From: Methylobacterium sp. E-045
GTDB taxonomy: Bacteria; Pseudomonadota; Alphaproteobacteria; Rhizobiales; Beijerinckiaceae
DNA length: 64,000 bases
Assembly (NCBI RefSeq): GCF_022829685.1
Contig: NZ_JAKSYE010000096.1
Coordinates: forward strand, 1-64,000
Direction: 5' to 3'
The first letter of the stretch is position 1, and each line of letters opens with the position of its first letter. The notes under the pieces were generated by a model. The model was given only the letters and a program-made list of their open reading frames with translations, did not search any database and had not been told where the DNA came from. This document shows, one piece after another, positions 1 through 7,760 of this stretch. A program made the translations under genes and the position numbers.

Positions 1-1293
1 GTCGCCTCGAAACCCGCCGATCCCGTCCGCACCGGGCCCCTCGCGCCCTGGGCCACCGACATGGCGGCGCGGGGACTGACCTTCGACGTCAACATCTACG
101 ACTTCTACCAGGCCAATCCGAGCGCCGGCCTGCGCACCGGCGAGCAATCGAACGCCGCCTATTTCGTGCTCAGCATGACGGCCGACATGCAGAAGCTCGC
201 CGGCATCGCCGGCGGCTCGATCAACTTCACCCAGACCTTCTTCGGCCTCGTGCGCAACCTGAACATGGCCGGTGATATCGGCGACACCACGGTGGGCTAC
301 CAGCCGCCCTACACGCCCAACAGCACCCGCCTGTCGCTGCTGACCTACCAGCAGAAGCTCCTCGACGACCGCCTCGTGGTCGAGGTCGGCCGCACCCATC
401 CCGACCGCTATTACGGCCTGCCGCCGTGCAACTCGATCAATTCCTGCTTCCAGGACATGTTCTACTTCAATGCCGGCTTCACCTCGCCGCTCTTCGGCGT
501 CTGGGGTGCCAACATCGCCTACAAGCTCTCGCCGACCACCTATATCCAGGCCGGCGCCTTCAGCGTGAACCCCGGCACCAACGTCCTGTCGGGCTACGAT
601 TTCGGCTACGAGCGCCTGGCCGGCGCCGTCGTGATGACCGAGATCGGGCGCAAGACCGACTACACGATGGAGGCCTATCCCGGCCGCGTCTCCCTCACCG
701 GCTTCTACAACACCGCCGACCACGACGATAACTTCAAGACCATCGCCGGCACCTCGAAGGGCCTCAACCCGGGCACGCCGTCCCTGCAGAAATCCGGCAC
801 GTCGGGCGTCGTCCTCACCGGCACGCAGACCCTGTGGCGGGCCGATGGCGGAAGCGATGCGAGCAACCCGCATCCCACCGCGATCTCGGCCTATACCGGC
901 ACCGGCTACGCCTTCGACCCGACGATCCCGATCCGCTTCAACTCCTTCGCCGGCCTGTTGCTGCAGGCGCCCGACCAGAGCCGGCCCAACGACAGCTACG
1001 GCATCAAGGCCAACTGGCAGCGGCTGAACCAGAACTATGCCGACTTCCTCGCGGATGCGAACTTCATCTCGGGCGGCACCGGCGAACCCTATTCGCGCGA
1101 CAAGTTCGTGTTCGAGGTCAACGCCCATTTCGACCTCGGCGCAGGGGTCGTGCTCGAGCCGGTGGTCCAGTACGTCGTCAACCCGAACTCGTACTGGAAC
1201 CCCTACACCGCCCGCCGTGCCAAGGACGGGTTCTACGGTGGTTTCACCCTCGTCGTTCCCCTCGGCACCCTGCTCGGCCTCGCGCCGGGCTGA
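1..1293 (+). CDS. Carbohydrate porin, OprB family (5' end outside the window)
   Basis: Outer-membrane beta-barrel porin for passive uptake of sugars or similar small solutes. The reading frame is open from base 1 with no stop, so the ATG at 61 is probably internal and the signal peptide lies off the window. The visible 430 codons show the alternating aromatic/polar pattern of barrel strands and OprB-like segments such as 'FQDMFYFNAGFTSPLFGVWG', 'YIQAGAFSVNP' and a closing region with 'VLEPVVQYVVNPN'. The last strand lacks the usual terminal Phe/Trp and ends in LAPG, which is tolerated in this family. Family assignment is from residue pattern; the substrate cannot be read from the sequence. 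Confidence 0.8.
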   Translation, partial: VASKPADPVRTGPLAPWATDMAARGLTFDVNIYDFYQANPSAGLRTGEQSNAAYFVLSMTADMQKLAGIAGGSINFTQTFFGLVRNLNMAGDIGDTTVGYQPPYTPNSTRLSLLTYQQKLLDDRLVVEVGRTHPDRYYGLPPCNSINSCFQDMFYFNAGFTSPLFGVWGANIAYKLSPTTYIQAGAFSVNPGTNVLSGYDFGYERLAGAVVMTEIGRKTDYTMEAYPGRVSLTGFYNTADHDDNFKTIAGTSKGLNPGTPSLQKSGTSGVVLTGTQTLWRADGGSDASNPHPTAISAYTGTGYAFDPTIPIRFNSFAGLLLQAPDQSRPNDSYGIKANWQRLNQNYADFLADANFISGGTGEPYSRDKFVFEVNAHFDLGAGVVLEPVVQYVVNPNSYWNPYTARRAKDGFYGGFTLVVPLGTLLGLAPG

Positions 1294-1535
1294 GGGAGGC
1301 AGGGTCCGGACGGAGCCATTCTGTCAGGCCTGAAACGCGCCCCTTTCGAGACGCTGCTCCGCCGGCAAGGTGGCTATCCCGCGCGAAAGCATCACATGGC
1401 CGCGGGTAGAGCTCCGGCGGAAGGCCTCGTTGAGGGCACGCAACCGGTCGGTGCGGGTGGTCGAGGCGGGATCCGCCTCGACGTTCATGGGGTAATGATG
1501 CGCACGGCTCTTACTTTGCGCCCTGAACCGCGCCC

Positions 1536-2150
1536 GGCGGCAGCAATCCAAGCTCACTGCGGTGCCGGGTGATCTCACGCCACCTGGCGCCGCATCGCGT
1601 CTGCGCCTTCGCCGCGCCGACCTACCTGGCGCGGCATGGCATTCCGCGGCATCCGGACGAGCTTGTCGGCCACACTTGCGTGAACTTCAGGTTCCAGAGC
1701 TCGGGGCAGGTGCTGCGCTGGCCCTTCCGGATCGGGGACCGTGTCGTGGACATCGTGCCGAACGCCTGGATTGTCACCGACGTCAGCGACGCCGTCGCGG
1801 CCATCCTGGTCACCGGCGCCGGGATCGGCGTCTCGCCCACCTACCTGGCGGCGACCCATGTCGAGCGAGGCGACCTCATCCCGGTTCTGCATGACTACGC
1901 CGTCGACCGGCACGCGATCACCGCCTTGTGGCCGGAGAGCCGCCGGGGAAACCCGAACGTGAGGGCGTTCCTGACCTTCCTCGGAGAGATCTTCCAAACG
2001 CCGGCGCCTTGGGACGTGACCGTGGCCAATCGGGGTGCGGGGATCTCCTCAGGGATCTTGGGGGCCAGTGCCGAACCGCACGGGGGCGAAGGTCCACCGC
2101 CTCCGGTCGATCAGTTTGGCGTCGAAGGCCCGGTAAACCCATTGCCCTGA
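1536..2150 (+). pseudogene. LysR-type regulator remnant (effector-binding half only)
   Basis: The translated frame matches the second half of a LysR effector-binding domain: 'HRVCAFAAPTYLARHGIPRH' followed by 'HTCVNFRF', 'VTDVSDAVAAILVTGAGIGV' and 'VRAFLTFLGEIF'. The N-terminal winged helix-turn-helix and the first half of the binding domain are missing. An in-frame stop at 1524-1526 closes the frame upstream. The only plausible start is a GTG at 1569, inside the domain. Homology appears to end near position 2010, after which the frame runs into unrelated residues. A protein of about 193 residues could still be made, but it could not bind DNA. The start given is the first clean codon stretch after the stop, not a real initiation site. 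Confidence 0.6.
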
Positions 2151-2177
2151 TCGGTATCCGCGGCCTAGCTGGCTGCC

Positions 2178-2687
2178 ATGAGCACCAGCATGCACGACGT
2201 CAGCGTTCCGATCTTCGTCAACGGACTCCGTAACATGAGCGCCTGGCTCGACAAGGCGGCAACCGAAAAGCCGGAGGCCGAGCTTCTCGTCGGACGCCTC
2301 GCACCCGACATGCGGGCCTTGCCCGCCCAATATCAGATGGCCTCCGACAGCGCGAAGAACGCGGTGGCTCGTCTCGCCGGTATCGAGGCGCCTTCGATGC
2401 CGGACACCGAGGTCAGCTTCGCCCAACTCAGGGAGCGTTGTGCTCGGACGATCAGCTTCATCGAAAGCGTCGATCCGGCCGCGCTGGCATCCAGCGCCGA
2501 GCACGAGGTGGTGCTCAACTTTCCCAACGGCACGGGCTATCGCTTTACGGGACAGGCCTACCTGACCGGCTTCGCGTTACCGAACTTCTTCTTTCACGTC
2601 ACCACGGCCTACGCGATCCTTCGCGCATCCGGCGTGACCCTCGGCAAGCCGGATTTCCTCCGTCACCTCGGGTCGCCGACCTTCTGA
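2178..2687 (+). CDS. DUF1993 family protein
   Basis: Protein of 169 residues that matches DUF1993, a small all-helical family related to the DinB/YfiT four-helix bundle. The start 'MHDVSVPIFVNGLRNMSAWL' and the end 'LPNFFFHVTTAYAILRASG' are typical, and the central 'FPNGTGYRFTGQAYLTGF' segment is the conserved family core. The length is normal. No enzyme activity is established for this family; some DinB relatives bind metal through histidines. The gene stands alone between the LysR remnant and the convergent SDR gene. The ATG at 2178 is the first good start. Confidence 0.8.
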   Translation: MSTSMHDVSVPIFVNGLRNMSAWLDKAATEKPEAELLVGRLAPDMRALPAQYQMASDSAKNAVARLAGIEAPSMPDTEVSFAQLRERCARTISFIESVDPAALASSAEHEVVLNFPNGTGYRFTGQAYLTGFALPNFFFHVTTAYAILRASGVTLGKPDFLRHLGSPTF

Positions 2688-2790
2688 TCCGACGAATAGG
2701 CCCAACGCGGGGAGGCCGTACGATGCCCGCGTCGCATCCCCGATCGGTACGGGACGGCCAGAACGACCGCCCCACTTCAAACGACGCCGA

Positions 2791-3666
2791 TCAGAGGACG
2801 GGCATCCCGCCCGCAACGGTGACGAGGGCACCCGAGGTGTAGCTGCTCTCGTCGGACGCCAGCATCACATAGGCCGAGGCGAGCTCGGCCGGCTGGCCCG
2901 GTCGTCCGAACGGCACCTTCGAACCGAACGACTTCACCGAGTCCTGATCCATGCCGGAGGGGATGAAGGGCGTCCAGATCGGCCCCGGCAGCACGCCGTT
3001 CACGCGGATGCCCTTCTCGGACAGCAACTGGGCGAGGCTCAACACCATGTTGCTCAGGGCGCCTTTGGTGGCGCTGTAGGCGAGCAGCGACGGCATCGGG
3101 TGCTTGGAGTTCACCGACGAGGTGAAGATTACCGAGGCCCCCGGCTTCATGTGGGCGAGCGCCGCCTTCGTAACGTAGAACGGTCCGAACACGTTCGTGC
3201 GGAAATGGTCCTCAAAGACGGTGTCGTCGATGCCGTCGAGCCCCTCGTTCGGTTGCTGGAAGGCGCCGTTGTTGACGAGGAGGTCGAGGCCGCCGAACGT
3301 CTCGGCAGTGCTTGCCACGATCTCACGTCCGTAGGCCGGGTCCTTGAGATCACCCGGTAGCAGAAGCGCCCGCCGGCCGGCCTTCTCGATCCAACCCTTC
3401 ACCGCTTCGGCGTCCGCCTGCTCCTCGGGCAGATAGGAGAGGGCGACGTCGGCCCCCTCGCGGGCGAAGGCGATGGCGACCGCCCGTCCAATGCCACTGT
3501 CGCCCCCGGTGATCAGGGCCACCTTGCCGTCGAGCTTGCCCGAGCCCTTGTAGCTCTCCTCGCCGTGATCGGGCTCGGGGGTCATCTTGCCGGTCTTGCC
3601 GGGGAAGCCCTGGGGCTGGGCCTCGAACGGCGGCCGGGGGTACTTGTGCAGGGGGTCGGTCGTCAT
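2791..3666 (-). CDS. SDR family NAD(P)-dependent oxidoreductase (YghA/glucose dehydrogenase-like)
   Basis: Classical short-chain dehydrogenase of 291 residues with a Rossmann fold. The nucleotide-binding motif TGGDSGIG is at residues 53-60, the NNGA structural motif follows, and the catalytic Ser-Tyr-Lys set is visible as 'FTSSVNSKH' and 'AYSATKGAL'. The extra N-terminal tail of about 45 residues with 'PLHKYPRPPFEAQPQGFPG' is characteristic of the YghA/YhdF subgroup, often general-stress proteins in soil bacteria. The longer frame from 3735 is possible, but the family tail begins at the ATG at 3666. Substrate is unknown; an aldehyde or sugar alcohol is a guess from the subgroup. Confidence 0.88.
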   Translation of the reverse strand: MTTDPLHKYPRPPFEAQPQGFPGKTGKMTPEPDHGEESYKGSGKLDGKVALITGGDSGIGRAVAIAFAREGADVALSYLPEEQADAEAVKGWIEKAGRRALLLPGDLKDPAYGREIVASTAETFGGLDLLVNNGAFQQPNEGLDGIDDTVFEDHFRTNVFGPFYVTKAALAHMKPGASVIFTSSVNSKHPMPSLLAYSATKGALSNMVLSLAQLLSEKGIRVNGVLPGPIWTPFIPSGMDQDSVKSFGSKVPFGRPGQPAELASAYVMLASDESSYTSGALVTVAGGMPVL

Positions 3667-4396
3667 GGCCTGTCTCCGGAATGAATGCCGGTCCAACAGG
3701 ATTTCCTCGGCCATGTTCCAGATCGATGGGGGCAACCGATCCTCCCCAGCCCTTCGACACGCCGGGCAATCGTCTTAGCGTATCGCTTGTCTTGCTGCGG
3801 AACATCGCGGGGAGCTTCTTTCCGCTGAAAGGAAAGAGCCACGCTCCCCATGAGCCCCGAGCCTCCACCGCTAACCAGGCGGGATGGGGAACGCCGGGTC
3901 GCAAGTCGAAGGGCATCGGCAGCAAGCGGTCCGCCCAATTAAAGCGGATCGTGGGATGGAGGGAATGGGTTGCCCCACACCTTCAGAACGACCCCGATGC
4001 CAGCGGATCGAGCAGGTAGGGTCCGTTCGCGTTGTCCGTCCAAGGTGGCGGGAAGCGGTGCGCAAAGGCCGACAGCACAACCCCGGCCTCGCCTGTCACA
4101 AGGTTGCACCTTCGATCCGCCGGTCGACCGACGGCGTGGCTCCGAGATCCGGACCCCTCGGTTTGATGCAAGGCTTTGCCAATGCCCGGCAAAGCCTTGC
4201 CCCTAGGCAAGCCGGCCTCCCTCAAACGTTCACCAAGATCCAGGCGAAGACAAACGAACACGCCGATGGTTTCGGGCCGAAACACGGACACGCGGCCCCC
4301 AGTCCAACGAACAGAGCGACACCGCCGATCGTGAAGAACCGCCGCCCCAGCGGGAAACCGGATTGCCGCCCCACAGGGGCTACCGGAACCATCCCC
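3667..4396. other. Intergenic region at the left edge of the accessory island
   Basis: No convincing gene is seen in these 730 bases. The open frames here have atypical composition and no recognisable motifs. The only clear structure is the perfect inverted repeat at 4168-4200, listed separately. This is probably the transition from ordinary chromosome (SDR gene) to the island, but no copy of the tRNA-Arg 3' end could be found by eye to mark a left attachment site. Confidence 0.5.
4168..4200. repeat. Perfect 13-bp inverted repeat with 7-nt loop
   Basis: GCAAGGCTTTGCC at 4168-4180 and its exact reverse complement at 4188-4200 are separated by AATGCCC. There is no T-run on either side, so it is not a canonical intrinsic terminator. 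It lies about 200 bases before the ArdC-like gene at the island edge. An operator, an origin or transfer-related hairpin, or a recombination site are all possible; the sequence alone does not decide. Confidence 0.6.
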
Positions 4397-5281
4397 ATGC
4401 CGAACGACCTGCACGCCCGCGCCGCCGCCGCCATCCTAGAACAGCTGGAGACAGCTGACCCGGCTTCATGGGCACCACCCTGGCACGGCGCAGACCCGAT
4501 GCCGCGCAATGCCAGCACGGGCCGCCGGTACCGTGGCTTGAACATCCTTGCGCTTTGGTGCGCGGCGCAGGCCAACGGATACACGGACGCGCGGTGGGCC
4601 ACCTACCGACAATGGGCAGCGCTTGGAGCCCAGGTTCGTCGAGCCGAACGCAGCACGCTCGTACTGTTCTACAAAGAGCTGCCCAGCGGCACCGACGCGG
4701 AGGCGACGACACACGATTCCAGCAGGCCCGCCGGCGCCCCCTTCGTCGCCCGCGCCGCCCACGTGTTCAACGTCGCACAGGTCGATGCAGCCCCGACCCG
4801 AGCGGACACGCCATCGAGCGACACAACCATACTGCCGCTCCCAGCCTTCGACAGCTTCGTCACGGACACCGGCGCGACAATCCACGAGGGCGGCACACGC
4901 GCCTGCTACGTCCCCGCCACCGACACGATCCACATGCCTGCCCGCGCCACCTTCCACTCCACCGAGGGCTACGCCGGCACGCTCGCGCACGAACTCGTCC
5001 ATTGGACGGGCACACCCCACCGCCTCGCCCGCGACCTCACCGGCCGCTTCGGCGCCCGCAGCTACGCGGCGGAAGAACTCGTCGCCGAGCTAGGTGCCGC
5101 CTTCATCCTGGCCGACCTTGGGATTGCCCGCATCCCGCACCCCAACCACGCCGCCTACTGCGCTTCCTGGGCACCCCTCCTACGCACCGACCCCAACGCA
5201 CTGGCAACCGCCGCCACCCAAGGCTCACGCGCCGCCGACTACCTGGCCGCCATGCAAGCACCCGACGCACCAAGTGGTTGA
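4397..5281 (+). CDS. ArdC-like antirestriction protein (ssDNA-binding domain plus zincin peptidase)
   Basis: Protein of 294 residues with the two-part ArdC/TraC1 architecture. Residues about 5-120 form the ArdC N-terminal ssDNA-binding domain, with 'ASWAPPWHG', 'NASTGRRYRGLNILALW' and 'RRAERSTLVLFYKEL'. The C-terminal half is a zinc metallopeptidase with HELVH at about 198-202 and a downstream 'AEELVAELGAAF' supplying the third ligand. Such proteins travel on conjugative plasmids and integrative elements, where they protect incoming DNA from restriction or coat single strands. The chosen ATG at 4397 starts right at the domain; an in-frame extension to 3884 lacks family similarity. It is transcribed toward the convergent clamp-loader run, with a short AT-rich gap between. 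Confidence 0.85.
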   Translation: MPNDLHARAAAAILEQLETADPASWAPPWHGADPMPRNASTGRRYRGLNILALWCAAQANGYTDARWATYRQWAALGAQVRRAERSTLVLFYKELPSGTDAEATTHDSSRPAGAPFVARAAHVFNVAQVDAAPTRADTPSSDTTILPLPAFDSFVTDTGATIHEGGTRACYVPATDTIHMPARATFHSTEGYAGTLAHELVHWTGTPHRLARDLTGRFGARSYAAEELVAELGAAFILADLGIARIPHPNHAAYCASWAPLLRTDPNALATAATQGSRAADYLAAMQAPDAPSG

Positions 5282-5360
5282 TTCGCAAGCAAATAACTGA
5301 TTTTTCTATCAAGTAATGCTATTGAAGCGGGAGCTGCGTTGGGAGTTATCCCGCTTCAGC

Positions 5361-7760
5361 TCATCGCGGATCGTGCCGGTTGTGCTGACGTTCGCGCACG
5401 CCGAAGTTCGTCGACGCGCGCACGGCCGACCCCATTCTCCATGCCTGTGTCATCCGCATCCAAAGGGCCTCGGTGTCCGTACCCTCGCGGTGTGCTTGCG
5501 CGCGGACGGTCGCGGCGAGATCATCAAGACGTCGTTCATCAAGGTGATGCAGGGCAAGATCGCCGGCCCCAGACTCCTGTGTTCCCCCGCCCCCTTCGTG
5601 CAGGTAGACGAGTTGCAGCAGGGCCTGAACTCGGCGTACTGCCTCACCGCGTTCGATGCGCGACCGCCTCATCAAGCTAGCCAAGGCACCTGCGTCCGCG
5701 GATAGTAGCGCCGGCCAGAACGGCAGAGTTTCTTCAGCCCAACCGAACCCGAGCGCGGTGCGGACGCCAGCAATGTTCGTTGCTCCCGCCGCGGCCACAA
5801 TCTCGCAAGCGTCACGCAGGCGCCCAGGCAGCCCCCGACACGCCTCGACCAGCAGCGCGCGCGAGGCTTCGTCGAGCATCCGTCCGTCCGCGGCAAGCAT
5901 CACCCGTAGCACGGCATCCGCGTCCTCATTGTCGAGCGGGCGCACGCGGTAGTCGAAGCACCGAGATTGTCCAGCCAACCTTACCGCTTTCCGATCCCGG
6001 GCGAGTAAGACGAAGCTGGCACGCCTGCTGTTCTCCATTGGGTCGAGCAGAGCGTCGAAGATCTCCGGCGGATATCGATCGGCATTGTCGACGATGAACA
6101 CGCAGTGGGGGTCCCAAAGCGTCGACTGAATGGCGCCCGTGATCGACCCTGTGATGCTCTCGATCCGATCGCTCGCACCATCGTATGAAAAGATTCTTGG
6201 ATGATGACCGTCGGGCGCGATGCAGGAGGCACACGTGCCGCAGGCGATGCCGTCATCACTCGGCGCGTGACACAGGATCGCCCGTGCGTAGACGTGAGCC
6301 AGAGTGCGCTTGCCGGCCCCGTCCGGGCCGTGGAGGAGCAGGTTGTTCGCCGCCCCCGGCTGGGCCGCATGACGCCGGAGTGCCGCTACGAGGCCAGTCC
6401 GGCCGATCAGAGTCGAGAAGTTCTGCGACGACGTCGGCGCATTAAGCTGCTCTACCGCGTTCGCCGCCGGCCGCCTCACCGCCACCTCCGCCGCATTGGG
6501 CCGACAGTCACACGGCGCGAGCCGGCTGCGAGCCGCCAGGATCTCGACCAACAGGCGCCGCATCCATCCGCAGATCCCAACCGGCGCCTGCAGGAGCGCC
6601 GTCTCCAGAGCCTCTACGAGCTCATCGCGAGCCGGGGCCAGCGGATCCTCTGCACCACAACGTCCCACGGTGCGCACCAGCGCAGGCCATCGACCGGTCA
6701 ACGGATCCGCGTCCTCGGCATCTAAAGCCCGCGTCAGGAAGTCGTGCCCGAGGCCCGCCAGGTTTGTGACGAGCGTATCTGGTCCGCGTCGATAGCCAGT
6801 CGCCTCTTCGCGCAGACTAGAGCTGACGCGCTCCTCCCCCGCGAGCAGCAGTGCAGCCCAGAGCAGGCCGCCCTCTCGAATTCGCCGCTCGGACACACGC
6901 TTTTGCGCATTCCCGCGGGATCGGATCACGGTTGGTGAGCGAAGCAGCGCGGCCGATTTGCGGTAGAGTTCGCTCACGAGTTCGGCCGCAGTCCAGCCGC
7001 AGCCCGAGCGTCGTTCGTCGAGTCCGCTGACGAGTTCAATGCGATCGCGCTCGCGGCGATAAGCCGTAAGATCACGCAACGTCGGCAACAGCGCCCGCCG
7101 CCCCGATTGTCGTGCTACCGCCCTCGTGTGAAGGGCTGCGTCGAAGCGCCGGGTCACCGGGTCGAGGCACTGCAGCACGCGCTCATCGAATGCCTGGATG
7201 ATAACAGGTAGTTCAGCCCGGGCCTCGACCGAGTCCCTGAAGCTGTCCACGAAGTCGGGCTGGTTCAGAAGATCGACATCGGGCGCGAGATCGGATGTCG
7301 CGGCGAGATAGGCCAAGATCGGCCGCAAGCTCGTGCGGGTGACCAGCGGCTCCTCAAGAACGAGCGCGCCACGTTCGACCCGTCGCCAAGCTGCATATTT
7401 GGTGACCTCGCTGCCGTGCGGCACAAAGTGAACGCTTCGGTGCGGCAGGCTGTCTGCCAGAGCGTCCAACGCCGACGTCAACGTTGTCCGGTCCAGGTCT
7501 CGCGTCGACCGTGACGGCCACGCGAAGCATTGCAGACAATCGAAAATGCCACCGGGCTCGAAGCCGAAAGGCGGCGGCAGCTGCGTGCTCGCAAGCATGC
7601 GGCCTTCCCGCGCGGCGCATCGTTCGAGCAGTGCGATCAGGCGTGGCCGCAGGACGCCCGAGCGCGTGCGATAGATCAAGGGCCGATCCAGCCGCAACAC
7701 GCCAGACGGATGCGCTTCCCGCAAGATATCGACATCCAGCCTGGGCTGCACGGACCTCAT
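5361..7760 (-). CDS. DnaX/delta-prime-like AAA+ ATPase with a large unknown N-terminal domain
   Basis: Protein of about 799 residues. The C-terminal part is a clamp-loader AAA+ module: Walker A GPDGAGKRT at 478-486, a DnaX-type zinc module C497-x9-C507-x2-C510-x2-C513, a Walker B variant VFIVDNAD at 554-561 in which the usual catalytic Glu is Asn, and the clamp-loader SRC motif at 599-601. The text around Walker B resembles delta-prime subunits more than gamma/tau. Residues 1 to about 440 match nothing I recognise. The ATG at 7760 overlaps the stop of the preceding DnaX-like gene (TGATG), implying translational coupling; an ATG at 7769 is the alternative. It is the last gene of a leftward island operon. 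Role inferred: non-housekeeping clamp-loader partner. ATP hydrolysis may be impaired. Confidence 0.7.
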   Translation of the reverse strand: MRSVQPRLDVDILREAHPSGVLRLDRPLIYRTRSGVLRPRLIALLERCAAREGRMLASTQLPPPFGFEPGGIFDCLQCFAWPSRSTRDLDRTTLTSALDALADSLPHRSVHFVPHGSEVTKYAAWRRVERGALVLEEPLVTRTSLRPILAYLAATSDLAPDVDLLNQPDFVDSFRDSVEARAELPVIIQAFDERVLQCLDPVTRRFDAALHTRAVARQSGRRALLPTLRDLTAYRRERDRIELVSGLDERRSGCGWTAAELVSELYRKSAALLRSPTVIRSRGNAQKRVSERRIREGGLLWAALLLAGEERVSSSLREEATGYRRGPDTLVTNLAGLGHDFLTRALDAEDADPLTGRWPALVRTVGRCGAEDPLAPARDELVEALETALLQAPVGICGWMRRLLVEILAARSRLAPCDCRPNAAEVAVRRPAANAVEQLNAPTSSQNFSTLIGRTGLVAALRRHAAQPGAANNLLLHGPDGAGKRTLAHVYARAILCHAPSDDGIACGTCASCIAPDGHHPRIFSYDGASDRIESITGSITGAIQSTLWDPHCVFIVDNADRYPPEIFDALLDPMENSRRASFVLLARDRKAVRLAGQSRCFDYRVRPLDNEDADAVLRVMLAADGRMLDEASRALLVEACRGLPGRLRDACEIVAAAGATNIAGVRTALGFGWAEETLPFWPALLSADAGALASLMRRSRIERGEAVRRVQALLQLVYLHEGGGGTQESGAGDLALHHLDERRLDDLAATVRAQAHREGTDTEALWMRMTQAWRMGSAVRASTNFGVRERQHNRHDPR

